A stretch of 64,000 nucleotides of DNA from Cheiracanthium punctorium (Eukaryota > Arthropoda > Arachnida > Araneae > Cheiracanthiidae): contig JAWZYV010015836.1 of assembly GCA_038373885.1 (NCBI GenBank), forward strand, positions 186,001-250,000, written 5' to 3'. Of the stretch, positions 34,085 to 45,654 are shown one piece after another. Each line of letters opens with the position of its first letter. The stretch's first letter is position 1. The notes below the pieces were generated by a model. That model was given only the letters and a program-made list of their open reading frames with translations, was not told the DNA's origin and did no database searches. Position numbers and translations under genes: made by a program.

Positions 34085-34960
34085 GAGTCGTAATTTTTTA
34101 TTATAAAGAGATTTCACCAAAACTAACTTTAGTGTAACTAACGCTCATATTGCACTTTTCAAATCATTTGACACTAGGGCTACACCGCCTCTCAAGCTAA
34201 ATGAATGTAATTCTAGGTACAAATGGCAAAAGTGTGAAGCAAGAAAGGTGTCTTGCTCCAGGTTATATAGCTACTAGAATTAGTGTTCGTGAAAGAAACA
34301 AAAGGCGTTCCCATCCATATTCATTGAGAATGATTAAACACGTTAAACAAATGAGTTAAATTGAGCGAAATTCATAATGAAAGATCGTTGTATGTATGCA
34401 TGTATTGTGATAAGAAAACCTACGTTAGGAGTATATGCCTACAGTGTGAGACTTGGGGTGAGGACACTTCGATATTATTTTCGAATAGTTAACGTGTATT
34501 CACGTTAAATATTGGGAGAACCACTCAAAACTCCAGATCTTTAAATCGACAACTGCGCGGAATGTCCAAAAATGATACCTTTATACTTCCGCCATTTACA
34601 ATATTCAGTGTCTAAACCATCTGATCATGATTGGCCAAGGTAATACCTCAATCAAGAGAAATTGATGAGTCATAGCTACACATTGAAAGAAGAACAGTCG
34701 ATATAGGAGCTAAAAGAATTTTTGAAACCTCCGATATTCAACTTTTCCAATCATTGGCAAACTCTTAATAACACTTACACTGTAATGGAGTTTTCAAAAA
34801 TATGTCGCTTCAGAACTTGTGTCGTTTTTCCGAAGTGAAATTCAAATGCTTTAAAAAAAGATGAGGAAATGTGCAAATAATAAAAAGTTGCATATGAAAA
34901 GCAATCGATAAAAAGCCCATAGAATGTATTCAAAAACTGAATACACAGTTATGTATGTAT
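34085..34960. other. AT-rich spacer
   Basis: No gene, RNA or repeat recognised. Confidence 0.5.
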
Positions 34961-34963
34961 GTA

Positions 34964-36863
34964 CAGCTGCGGAAAAAAAAGTCCCACTTGCTCTTTATTT
35001 CGCCGTCGTTCGTCGTACAGCAAAGTTATATATACCATTCGTTTACAAATAGCGCGTACTTTAATTTACTATTAATTTAATTTGTATGAGGGGAAGTCTT
35101 CCTATTAAATTCTGCATCAACTTCGTTTTTCTCAATGGCAACCCCCTATTTTGACTTTATTAAACGAAAGAAAACCTTCAAATTACCCTAAATATAAATT
35201 CTCACCAATTTTCTACGATATTTTCCGGAGATATTAAGAATTAATTTTTGCGAGTTTTTAAGGCACTTTCTGCAAATTGAAAAACGCTATTTGTAGGTTC
35301 CGAACTTTTCGCCTTTCATTAATTTCGCTCGCGAGAATTAAAAGAAATTAATATTATTTTCAAGGAAAATATTGTTTCCATCTGTCTTAAAGTTTTTTGT
35401 ACTGAGAATATTAAGGGTAGACTAGAATATTTAGTCTGTGGTCCAAATGACCCGTGAGTTCATAACTTCCTTGGTTCGTACACATGATTTAAGGGAAAAA
35501 TGCAAAAAGACTTCTCACGATTTTGAAAATCTTTGTAATTTTGAAATTGTTATTGAGTATTTCCGTTGATGGTTCTCTTAGACAGGTGAAATGTTGGCAG
35601 GAGTTAGAGGCTGCTCTCTGTTCTTCTGACTACAAGCTAGAATATTACTCAGCTATGGTCGAACTTGAAGAATGATTTCCAGAATGAAAATTTATTTGTT
35701 TGAATTTCATGTAAAAAACGCAATTACATTTTGCCGACCCAATATTATCACTGTGTAAGTTATTTCACTTTTTTCATTTAATACTATCGTCTGCAATGTG
35801 CAATATTCTTAAGACTTTTGTCGGTATTTTAATTTATAGTTAGATGAAAAATTTTTACAGAAAAACGTGATTTTGAATGTTTGATAAAGTATGGGAATGT
35901 GTGATAATGTATGATAAAGTATGTTTGATAAAGTTGTTAAGTCCAAAGACCTAATGTTTCCGATATTAAAAAAGGTCACATCCATGCCTGGAAAGTTGAG
36001 GATGTTAGTTTTTCAGAAATAGGACGTTGTATTAGAAGACCTACATCTACTATATCTAATTCTATAGCTGGAAAATATTTTATTTCGGGAATATGGTAGC
36101 GGACGCAACAATACACGCTTTATAGAATCCCTATCAAAGCATAAAAACCTCTAATTTATTTGCTTGAAAATTTGATATTTTTAATACTGGTATCTTTTAC
36201 TGTGCTTTTGCACAAAATAAATCTAATTTTCACTTAATAAATTTATATATGGTCCCTTAACTCATGAAAATAACACATTTTATTTAATATAAATTAAACT
36301 ACTGAACGTAAAAATTTGAAATTTTGCACAGCCATGTAATATTGATTTCTGCATCTATTTCCATCGAAATTTGGCTAGGTCGCTATTCATAATTTTTTTG
36401 AATATTAATTTAATAATTCGTAATTCATATTAATAATTTATTTAAAATCATAATAACATTAAATTATGTTTGGGTCGTTTAGTTCTAATAGCACGAATAA
36501 AAATCAGCTTCTTAATTACCAATATTAGAGGAGATATGAATTGAAGTATGAAAAAATATTTTAACATAGGGGGAGGGGGATTTGGGGAGCTCATAACTCA
36601 CTCATTTTCTGTCAAAATTTATTGAAAATGGGTGTTCGGGGTTAAAATGAGCTAAATTTTCGAAATATGAAGTGAAATCTAGGGGTTGCTATTGAGAAAA
36701 AAAAAGTTGGTGCGAATTTTAATATGTAGATGGCCCCTTATGCAATTTTTATGCATAGCAAATTAAAGTGTGCGTCAATCGTAAACGATTAGTATCTGTA
36801 ACTTTCCTGTACGACGGACGACGGCCGAAAAAAGTACAAGTGGAACTTTTTTTTCTGCAGCTG
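34964..36863. mobile_element. 1.9-kb element with ~190-bp TIRs, HTH remnant only
   Basis: The left end CAGCTGCGGAAAAAAAAGTC and the right end (reversed CAGCTGCAGAAAAAAAAGTT) are inverted copies, and similarity continues for about 190-200 bp through blocks such as CGTCGTACAG, AAAGTTA, CACTTTAATTT and TTCTCAATRGCAACCCC. TA flanks both sides (34962-34963 and 36864-36865). The interior is AT-rich and lacks a DDE catalytic domain but carries a transposase-type HTH segment at 35941-36090. This is a Tc1/mariner-class, non-autonomous structure with unusually long TIRs. Confidence 0.85.
35941..36150 (+). pseudogene. Tc3-like transposase N-terminal HTH remnant
   Basis: One plus-strand frame reads PNVSDIKKGHIHAWKVED and then VSFSEIGRCIRRPTSTISNS. 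This is the layout of the first HTH of Tc3/Tc1 transposases (family style: SDFEKGQI..., then a SxREIARRxGRS-type recognition helix), followed by GKYF. A stop (TAG) occurs at about 36096 and the frame closes at about 36143. The usual second HTH and the DDE domain do not follow. The remnant sits near the centre of the 34964-36863 element, so it is what is left of that element's own gene. The assignment to Tc3 rather than another Tc1 relative is inferred from the motif pattern. Confidence 0.65.
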
Positions 36864-36865
36864 TA

Positions 36866-37882
36866 CATACGCTGTCTGCATTCTAAATTCGTGCAAGTAT
36901 AAAAAATAATTATAAACGAAAGAATAATGAGCAAAAAATGCGGTTTTCAGGGATATAATCATATACAGAATCATTTTTTTCATTTAAAGAATACTTTTGA
37001 AAATGATATTGATAGATGGTACAGAAATGCATTACATGAGGCAAAATTTCATGATAATGTCAGATATATTATTGTATTTATGAAAATTATTGTTTTTTTC
37101 ATTTATGTACCTTTTGTAAGGAATTTTTTAGTTTTCAAGAGCATTTGACGTATATTGTGCGCGTCATGCTTTTAATTGAATTACATAAATATTTGATTAA
37201 AAAATGTTATCATTTTTCAAAAAAGAATTAGAGATAACACCATTTTTTAAATAGAAAATGACGTCATCTCATGTATGCCATCGATATATTATAGTTAACT
37301 ACATATTTTTCTTTTAAAATATTCTTCCTTTATTCTGGATTTTTTAAATTTTTCGCAAATTAATGGCGTAGGCGATGTATACATGAAAAACTAAACGAAA
37401 GCTCTAAGTAGGCAGAGTAAAGAGAATAGTCGATGAAACAGGAATAAAAACACTCTAGAAAATAAATCTTAAGAATAAAAAAGGATATCTTAAACCTTCT
37501 CATAATCTTTCCTGCAAGTAATGAACGAAAAACAGTCATTATAAAATTCTGTATCATTAAATGTGCTTTTATAAATGCATTCTTCGAATTTCAGCATTTC
37601 TAAAGAATCATAATAAAACGAACTTAAACATCCACGTAACTCTAACATTTTTCGAGTAGTTAAGCTACAGAAAATTTCACAAATACAATTCCTAACTGCG
37701 GGAGCAGAAAAACTTTTTTATTTTATTTTCGTCGCTTATTTCAGTATTAACAAGAACTTTGTTCAGTTACTTCCTCAAGGGAAAAGGTGAACACAAACAC
37801 TCAGACGGAATTCTTCGAGTATAAAAGTTTTGAAGCAAAAAAATGAAGAAAAATAATGCTATCAAGTTTGTTCTTTTATCAA

Positions 37883-37885
<3 letters not shown>
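36866..37885. other. AT-rich spacer
   Basis: No gene recognised. The open frames here (up to 73 codons) are of low complexity and lack motifs. Confidence 0.5.
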
Positions 37886-37887
<2 letters not shown>

Positions 37888-37978
<91 letters not shown>

Positions 37979-38060
37979 TTGTTTGTGTATATATAAATAC
38001 ACTCGCATATATGTACGCATCTATCTATCTATCTATATATATATATATATAATATATAAT
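37888..38060. repeat. Long (TA)n microsatellite, interrupted
   Basis: About 45 TA units (to 37975), then a transition with CTAT repeats (38022-38036) and more TA to about 38060. The Tyr/Ile-rich open frames across it are artefacts of the repeat. Confidence 0.95.
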
Positions 38061-38133
38061 AGCTTACTTACGTAAAGTGAAATCCCAAGATAATCCAATG
38101 ATAAAGTGAAAAAAATATAAAAAAATAAAAAAG

Positions 38134-38136
<3 letters not shown>

Positions 38137-38170
<34 letters not shown>
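38137..38170. repeat. (TA)n microsatellite
   Basis: About 16 TA units. Next to it lies a short tRNA-B-box-like TGTTCGAACCTCG (38179-38191), without an A box. Confidence 0.9.
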
Positions 38171-38357
38171 CTCGGCTGTTCGAACCTCGTCAGGGGGAGA
38201 CCCCCCCCTGAATCTCCATAATTTTTTTAGTTTTTTAGTTTCATTATTGCCGTATTAAAATGATATTAATTGACTATGTCATTTTATTTTTCATCTTTCG
38301 TGTATTTCGACTGGTAACGTTATGTTGAAATTTTTATGATTGTAACCTATTTATAGA

Positions 38358-38540
38358 AAAATGCATGTGATGCATATTCGACAGCTTACGAAATATTCTA
38401 AAACTAGATTAAAGCTGTTGTGAACTAATGGTATTATATATATGTAAAAAATACATGTGTAACATATTCTACAGCTTACGAAATATTGTAACAATAGATT
38501 AAAGCTGTTGTGACCTAATAGTATTTAAATATATGTAAAA
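38358..38540. repeat. ~90-bp tandem duplication with internal dyad
   Basis: Two adjacent copies share ACAGCTTACGAAATATT (38381 and 38471, period 90) and TAGATTAAAGCTGTTGTGA. In each copy ACAGCTT and AAGCTGT are inverted around a ~25-nt spacer, so each unit can form a stem. The pair is bracketed by an inverted TGACTATGTCATTT (38271) and AAATGACATAGTCA (38627), so it may lie in a small decayed element of about 370 bp. Confidence 0.75.
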
Positions 38541-38829
38541 TTATGTGGCATACTTTTATATCGCTTTTTTATGTCAAATTTTTGGACACAATTTTCGGAC
38601 AAGTTTCAATAAAGGGGGTGAGAGAGGAAATGACATAGTCATTACTATTTATTTATTTATATATAGAAAGTTGGGAACGTGTGGTAAATACAAATTCAAT
38701 TTAAATGAATTGAAAAGCCGTTTGAAACACAAAACTGAATTTCTTAATTTACGTGGGAGGAAGGGGAGAGCTTTGTTGCCGATATCTTTATGGATCGTAA
38801 CGCTAAAATTTTACAGGTTTTGATACTAA

Positions 38830-39175
38830 AGAGCCTCTTTTCGTAAATGTCGTTATTTATTTAGCTTTATAGTTAGTTGCATTTCGGAACAGTAAATTTC
38901 ATATCAGCTGTAATAAAGAGAGATTTTCAAAAATAATTTATATTCAAAGTAGTACTTAGCCATAGATCAATATTAATCTATGAACATGAACTGGGTTTTA
39001 TGTAGAACCTAAAAAAAAAAAAAAAAAAAACATTGCATTATCACACTCGTTCCCAAAAATACATAATCGGTGGTATTTTTCCTATTTTTGTACCTCGTTA
39101 TAAATTTCTTATAACATATTTATCTTACAAAAGTTTTCAATAAAATTTATCATTTTTTTTCATAGTATTTATTAT
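38830..39175. other. AT-rich spacer
   Basis: Nothing recognised except an A20 run near 39010. Confidence 0.5.
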
Positions 39176-39614
39176 AATAGAGTGGTCACCACCTATTCCG
39201 GTCACATCTTGGCCGAGTGAGATTGACCGGAATAACCGAAATGCGAAATAAAAGGCAAGCCCAAAACAAGAGTGATAACATTTATGGAAAAATCGGTAAA
39301 TTAGATCGAAATATATGAACTGTATTAGTGAATTGTTGAGTTATGCACATAATTACTTAAGAATAAAGGGAAAAAAAACAAGTGAAAAAATGCGTATGAA
39401 CAATTTTATTTAAGAAACGAATTATAACTTCTTGGGATGGGAATCCGGAACTAAATGCTGTTTTAGGGGCAAAAGTATCATGTAGCGCAAATTTAACTTA
39501 ATGTTGAAAGAGGTGATCCTTACATTTTTTTCATTAAGTGCTCTACGTTAAGCTTCTATAGCGATCAGTATATATACTTTTGTGACATGTGTTCGGTTCG
39601 GTTACACACGTGGA

Positions 39615-39640
39615 CATCATCGTCATCATCATCATCATTT
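39615..39640. repeat. (ATC)n microsatellite
   Basis: A run of ATC units with one CGT interruption. Confidence 0.85.
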
Positions 39641-39715
39641 GTTCAGAGTGCCGGATTCATCATCATTTTTATTAAAGTTCTGTGAAATATATTAAATATT
39701 GTTTTGGTTGAATTA

Positions 39716-40049
39716 CAGTAGTCCCCCCCCTCACAATAAAATGGTAGAGCATTCCATGTTATAGAGATCTGTGTTGTACGGGTCCTGAGCTATATTCCAA
39801 CTGGAGTGCGGACTGCTCGGTGTAATCGCGGCAAACTTATTTGCACTCCATAGAAACACAATGATGTTTGATGTTGCCATTAAACAATTTTATTAATTAC
39901 AGCAGCTAAAGTGTAATAAAACCAAAACATCTGTCTCATTTTACCGTGCTGTACGAGTCTCTTAACGTGTTACATGAAACGATCGCAATTTTTTTCATCG
40001 TGTTCTAGGGATCCGTGTTGTATGGGCCCGTGTTATAGAAGGTCTACTG
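39716..40049. mobile_element. Nested Tigger-like MITE
   Basis: 334 bp. The left end starts CAGTAGTCCCCCC and continues TTCCATGTTATAGAGATCTG. The right end, reversed, starts CAGTAGACCTTCTATAACAC, followed by GGGCCCATACAACACGGATC. Both contain TATAACACGG- and TGTTGTACGGG-like blocks typical of Tigger termini. TA precedes the left end, and the right flank is TG, a likely mutated TA. It lies inside the 39180-40291 element and is therefore the younger insertion. Confidence 0.7.
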
Positions 40050-40299
40050 TGTTGTAACACCTCCACACAAATATGAGTCATCTTTGAGTGGCTTTCACTT
40101 TCCCTAAAGCTAATTAGTCGGAATTTTATCCTATCTCCAAACACAAAATGACCGGATAAAGCGTCTCTCGCTACCAAGGTAACCGGCGGAAAAGCGGTGC
40201 AGTTTGGTCATTCCTTTCTGTTTATAACGACTTTCATCGGAATAAGCGGTTAACCGACTTAACCACCCACCGAAATAAGCGACGACCACTGGGCATTAT

Positions 40300-40980
40300 T
40301 TTGTGCAGTAATTTGAAATTATTTAATAATCCTTAAGCAAATAAATCATTTTATATCATAATTCATGAATAACTAGTGTTTGTATTATAATTTTGCATGT
40401 TTATTATATTTCTGTAACACATGTAGAATGTAGTTTTTGTTAAAAAAAAAAAAATAACCACAATGCCGAGTCAGAAGAAATATTTCGTCGAAAAGAAAAA
40501 AAAAATACATCTACCTCATTGAACCCAGAGGGTTCTTTTCTCACAAGCAGAATAATAACAGTAAAAGAAAAGAAAAAAAAGGTTTTTTTTGTACATCTAG
40601 TTAAAAATGTTGATTTTTATCGGAATTCCAAAAATTCAAGATATTATCCAGTCACAATAGTAATATTTTACACTTTTAATTGAACCCACAGAGAACAATT
40701 TGCATACTATTTGAAAAGTAATAAAACTGCTCTCCCTATTGGGCAGAGATTTGGAGTGACTGGTAATCTGAATCAATCACAAATAAGTATGCTTGTTGCA
40801 AAAACTAATTGCTATGAAACTCAAAATTGCAATTCACCAATCACCAGATAGCACTAATGGAAGTAAGCAAAATTTGATCACGTGCACTGAAAATTTATTT
40901 AATTCATTGCAATTCTACTCTAAATTGTTTGATTCCTCCCATTATAGCTTCCTTGCTTTGTATTTCTGCAAGCCTACATG
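40300..40980. other. AT-rich spacer
   Basis: Nothing recognised; poly-A runs near 40443 and 40496. Confidence 0.5.
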
Positions 40981-40984
40981 AGTG

Positions 40985-41175
40985 GCACCTGCTTAGTGTA
41001 GTGCCTTGTGTGAAGGACTTTTTAAGGAGTTCCAACGTGTATTAAGTCACATCTGGAGACAATCGCCCAGAACTCCGTTAGCCCGAGAGGAGAGCGATAG
41101 GTCCGATCCCGAGACTTCAACACTTTAGCCAACTACCATGTTCAGTGTTTTATACACTCGGCCATGCTTGGTCCC
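40985..41175 (-). repeat. tRNA-derived SINE (third family), degraded
   Basis: On the minus strand the head reads GCATGGCCGAGTGTATAAAAC (A-box-like, near 41138-41158) and then TCTCGGGATCGGACC (B-box-like, near 41092-41106). The long A-to-B spacing resembles Ser/Leu-type tRNAs. A body of about 110 bp continues to about 40985. Both boxes have substitutions. Boundaries are approximate. Confidence 0.55.
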
Positions 41176-41479
41176 CAATAATAGTTTCATAATGGATTAA
41201 TGATTTATTATATCAACTAATTTGTTGATTTCTTGATTATTTAAACTAAATAACTCTTTATGAATGTAAGCGTTTCGAAAGGATTCAGTTGTTCAACGAA
41301 GATCTTATTTTACAGTTTAAAGAGTGATTTGTATTGACCACGTGTAGATATTGATTAATTTGCGGATTGCCTAGGCGATTAAAGAAATAAAGCATCCTTC
41401 GGTAATGCAACTGATAACCATAGTTGGTATGCCTATTCCCTAGATTATTTGTAGTATAACTTAATTATGCACTTAAGAG

Positions 41480-41898
41480 GCTTCTGTAGTGGGCTTGCGG
41501 AGATTCAAGTCCCAATGCTTTGCTATGGAGAAAAGTACCTTAACGCCTAATTATTTTTCTTAGAAAGTATTAGGTATTTTTAAATGAAATTTTCCTATGT
41601 GAATCTTGAGAATTATTCGCAAGAATTGCGCGAATTTGATTTATGTTAATTTATCCGAAAGAGATTTTATTGCAGTCGGAAAAGTAACATAAATTCTAGA
41701 CTGCAATAAAATCTCTTTCGGCTAAATTAATTCAAATCTGATTCTCGCAATCCTTGCGAATAGTTCTCAAGATTCACACAGGAAAATTCCATTTAAAAAT
41801 ACCTAATACTTTCTGAGAAAAATGACTCGGCGTTAAGGCACTTTTCTCCATAGCGAAACATTGGGACTTGAATCTCCGCAAGGCGACTACAGAGGACT
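41480..41898. mobile_element. Foldback element, copy 2 (complete palindrome)
   Basis: About 419 bp and almost entirely self-complementary. The outer ends (CTTCTGTAGTGGGCTTGCGG and, reversed, CCTCTGTAGTCGCCTTGCGG) pair, and the centre is a perfect 23-bp pair (41655-41677 with 41699-41721, core GAGATTTTATTGCAGTC) around a 21-nt loop. CTTAAGAG lies directly outside both ends (41472-41479 and 41899-41906), an 8-9 bp target-site duplication, which argues against Tc1/mariner (TA) and for a hAT- or P-like mechanism. It is the same family as 33776-34082 and has no coding capacity. Confidence 0.88.
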
Positions 41899-41909
41899 CT
41901 TAAGAGGTA

Positions 41910-44270
41910 ACATATGCAAATGCATTGCATCAAAAAGCCGCAAGTATACTCATATATTTAATTAAATCTTTTGTAGCTAACCCAAGTACTAACTACTATG
42001 CAAGCATATCTAACATTTAAAGTCCCAAAAAGTTAATATTTCCTCTAAAAAAGTAAACTTAAATTAAATGTTAAATTACTTTAATAGTGATTTGATTTCC
42101 TATTTTATGTATTTAAAAGTACATCAGTTTTTCGTGTGATTATGCTTATGTTTGTGTGCTTATAAATGCATGCAGTCGCTTTATGAAGTCAGTTTACATC
42201 TGAAACGGTTGATCATAAAATGAGGCTTCTAACATTTTCGAAATATCAATGAATATTAAAAAGACGAAAGGGGAAACGAATCATTCTAATTTATTAAGGA
42301 AACTGCTGTTTTATTGCAACGTAGCTGCGAATGGCAGAAATCACGTTAATACACGATAAGTCCTTATTTAGTAGATATGTTTTACACAGAGTTTCCCAAA
42401 AAGGTAGCAACACTCCTTAATTTTAACTTTTTTTTTTTACCTATTGGAGAAAGTAGGCAATGCATTTTGAAAAGATAATGAAAATAAGGTAGAATTAAAA
42501 ATGTGCCCCCATACACTAAAGTGTTTATATACGGAATTTATGGATTATATCCTAAAAAATGTCAGAGATACGAACATAAATATATGCTGAGTTAAACCCT
42601 CTAAAATTTTGTGACATAAAATCCCGTCCGATTCTTTCCAGATTTCACTGCAATTCATCTATAATTTAAACTATTTATAACACACAGATAACATTAAATA
42701 TGTTTTGACATTCAAGCTTGTAATTTATATAGGAGCTCATTATTTTAATGAATACAAATTTTCCTATCTAAATTTTATTTTGTATAAATTTGAAGCTGCA
42801 TGAAAATTTTACCATATAACTTTTTTAAATTATTTGACCATTTCCAAGACGCTCAGCGTTTTTAAACCATTTTCAACAGCTGTCGAATGGAGTTATCACG
42901 TTGAACGTTCATGTTCTAGGGGTCATGCAGAAATTACGAAAGAAAAGTTATTTTCGCACTGTAGGTTTAAACATTCACATTCAAATTCATGCATAGTCCT
43001 TTATATAATTTGTTTGTTTAAGGATTTCTCTGAGATTAATTATGAAGAAATACTAAAATTTTGTGAATCACCGCATTACTGTACGCGGAAAATTTTACAG
43101 AATCGAAAATTTATCCAACGGAGTTTTAAACAAACTTTAAAAATGTCGCTTTTTAAAGCTTAACGTGAATTTTTTTTCTTAGCTCGACAAGCGTGAAGAT
43201 AAACCCTTTTGATATCAACAAGTTCAATTATCTTAAAAATGAAAAAATATATAATTTCTTTGTCAATTTGCATAGAAAATTTTTATCTTAATCATTGAAA
43301 ATATTTCCTTAAATTCTTTTATAAAAATCAATTATACTATATAAGAGGCTAAAGAATAATGTTTAGATATTTTCGTCGAGAAAGTTTATAAATTATTCTT
43401 TGCTACTCAAAGATAACGCCCATTGAAATCTTTATACACCCTAAACTAACAATTATACAACACCCATTATTGCGCTTAAATATATTCACACAACGAAAAG
43501 CAAACAGAGCAGTGCTGTTAATTTGCAGAAGCTACTTCAAAGCAAATACTGCAATCATTCAGTGCAGCAGCTCTGAAAATATTCCTCCAGCTTTTAAAGT
43601 ATTCTCATAACTTGGCATATTTTACAGACACGTGAAATGGGAGTTAAATTGTTGGCCGTGTTCAGAGAGGAAAGAATTTTTTTTTCTCAGATACTAATTT
43701 GCTTTGGGAAACCTCAAAACAAATTAGCAAAAATGACTAAGGGCTGAACAAATTACAAAATGTGGGAAAGCTTAGATGTTCACGGCAAACTCAATTTGAC
43801 TTCGATAATTATATTTAATTATTTCGACAACGTGTATTGTATGGTTGAAAAAATATAGTGCTTGTGTTAAAAATTGCACAGCATTTTTTTTTCAAATGAT
43901 GCTTATTGAATAATTTTATTTGGTTAGTATTTTACATCTATATGAGGCATCAATAATAAGTTTTTACATGTAAAGGCAACTGGGCAGTGAACTATGAAAC
44001 ATTTTTACTAATTTTCTTCGCAAGAATAAAATTAAATAAATCATTATACATTGTACTTATTATTTTTCATTTTTATTTATTTATTTGGCCATAGATTGTT
44101 AAAATAGCAAAACTACATCCATCCATATATATATGTATATATATGTGTGTGTGTGTATCTTTTTTAGAAAGATATCGAACACGAATGGCACATGAAAGAT
44201 TTATGTCTTTCTTTAAAAAATTGCTTTGCTTTTTTGCTCACTTAACCCTTTATCTACTGACTCTACTTAT
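41910..44270. other. AT-rich desert
   Basis: No supported gene. The 109-codon open frame at 42834-43163 has no domain I know and matches its surroundings in composition. A short TA/TG microsatellite lies at 44128-44157. Confidence 0.45.
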
Positions 44271-44399
44271 AAGTACAGTAGACTTGCACTACAACGCAAT
44301 TTAACTTAATGGAGTTTTCTACGAGTGCGTATCTTACAGGGAGATCCTTTCGGCCTAGGACGTTGCCGGAGATTGATGAATAGCTTTACAAACTAAGAA

Positions 44400-44576
44400 T
44401 TGGCCGATGTACATTACGTGCATTTCTCCCTCGCATTTACGCCTGAAAACATTGCGCTGAAGGTACATCCATACCGTCTCTCTTTCATACCCGTCCGCAG
44501 CACCATGCAAGCAATGCGTATTGACCAGTTCCCGATTAACCTCCAAAATGAGGGTCAGCTCAGTCTCATTTCGCAC
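44400..44576 (-). pseudogene. Small remnant of a DUF4817-type transposase N-terminus
   Basis: The minus frame reads VNRELVNTHCLHGAADGYER followed by ETVWMYLQRNVFRRK. This is the layout of the N-terminal domain of arthropod mariner relatives (family style: REx-DMHxVYGxADGNxREAxRLYxERFPxRR). Similarity ends near 44460 and nothing of the rest of the protein follows. A CAGTAGACTTGCACTAC terminus-like word lies at 44278, but no inverted partner was found. The call rests on about 35 residues. Confidence 0.45.
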
Positions 44577-44614
44577 CCCCCCCCTGCCATTTTTGTTTTT
44601 AAAAAGTTTTAAAT

Positions 44615-45335
44615 GATTTTCTTACATAAAAATATTTTATTCGTTAAAATGAAATTTCATTGATTTAATTAGTTGCAACAATTCCCTTTGATAAAAATAT
44701 TTTGCTCATAAATCTGAAATTTTCCTTTTATAAAAATATTTTATTCATTAATTTTCATAATAGTTTAGTTCATTGCAATGATATTTTGCAGTATTTTTGA
44801 AATTATTTTAAAAAGTAAACTAAAAACATTACCTTACTGGAACATTAAACTTGATTTAGTCAGATTTTTAATTAGACATTTCTTTTTTCAGAAATTGTTT
44901 GTTTGTTTTTGATGTCATCATAAAAATCACAGCATTACAGTTCAGAATTAATTTTGACATTTGGAAGATGTTTAAAGGGGTTGTTAGAAGACACAAAACA
45001 TATCGAAAGTGTACCCCTTTGTCCCGACCAAATGTTCCCCACAATAGAAAAAACTCTCTCAAGTGAGGAAGATATCTCCAAAGACACCGGGAACTGAAAC
45101 AAGTTAGATATGTTGTGACTTAAGTATCAAGACTTCTGAAAAACCTTAAAAATAGCTTTCCACTTCTGTTCATTAAAAATTTTTACAATAACTTAAAAGA
45201 TCAATTAAAAACAAAATTTTGAATTTTCATTCCTGTTTTGCAGTCATTTTTGGCCCTCCTTCAAATTCTGAGGGGAAGCTTAAGCTTCCTGAGCCTTTTC
45301 GGTAATCAAGTCCTGGTATTCGCTACTTCCAAGTT
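44615..45335. other. AT-rich spacer
   Basis: Contains AT-rich near-repeats (TAAAAATATTTTATTCATTA-like words at 44625-44760). No gene. Confidence 0.5.
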
Positions 45336-45352
45336 AGTAAACTGATTCATCC

Positions 45353-45654
45353 GGGCCGTGGTAGCCTGGTGGTTAAGGCGTTGGACTCGTAACCGGAAGG
45401 TTGTGGTTTCGATACCGGTGTACCACTAAAGACCACCGTGTATATGCAGTATACGTGCACGTTTAAATCCGTGGTTCCGAAAGTCCTCTCGGCGGTCGCT
45501 AGCAGTTTCCGAGGAGTGCCAATATTCAGAAGTCCTCACCACCTCCTGATGAGGTTCCAAATTGTGGCGGGAAATTCCGGGAAGGACGTATATGTAGCTC
45601 CAAGCGACACATTCAGTGACGCGAGCTGTCCTCTCCTGGCAAATAAATAAATAA
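45353..45654 (+). repeat. tRNA-derived SINE with perfect 14-bp TSD
   Basis: The head begins GGGCCGTGGTAGCCTGGTGG. The A box is TGGTAGCCTGGTGGTTAAGG (45359-45378) and the B box is GGTTTCGATACCGG (45405-45418). The anticodon-loop position reads CTCGTAA, suggesting a Thr-like (CGU) tRNA ancestor. A body of about 220 bp follows and ends in an (AAAT)n tail (45640-45654). AAACTGATTCATCC occurs exactly at 45339-45352 and again at 45655-45668, so target-primed insertion by a LINE partner is clear and probably recent. The body's 3' part recurs at 63419-63516. Confidence 0.92.

Larger units (their letters stand above)
39180..40291. mobile_element. Pogo-like element containing a second insertion
   Basis: The left end AGTGGTCACCACCTATTCCGG and the right end (reversed CAGTGGTCGTCGCTTATTTCG) are inverted, with about three quarters of the first 22 positions identical. 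Both continue into TTGACCGGAATAACCG-like sequence. CAGTGG ends with a TTATTCCGG follow-on resemble pogo-class termini. The right flank lacks the expected TA, so the boundaries are approximate. The interior has no transposase frame and is split by the element at 39716-40049. Confidence 0.6.

Noticed and set aside
37843..38075. Open frames of alternating Ile and Tyr
   Set aside because: Direct translations of the (TA)n microsatellite; the same holds for frames at 3107-3401 and 51983-52243.
42834..43163. 109-codon open frame
   Set aside because: No recognisable domain, no codon bias different from the flanks, and no second exon or family member seen.
44278..44345. Tigger-like terminus CAGTAGACTTGCACTAC
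   Set aside because: No inverted partner found within several kb, so no element can be defined.
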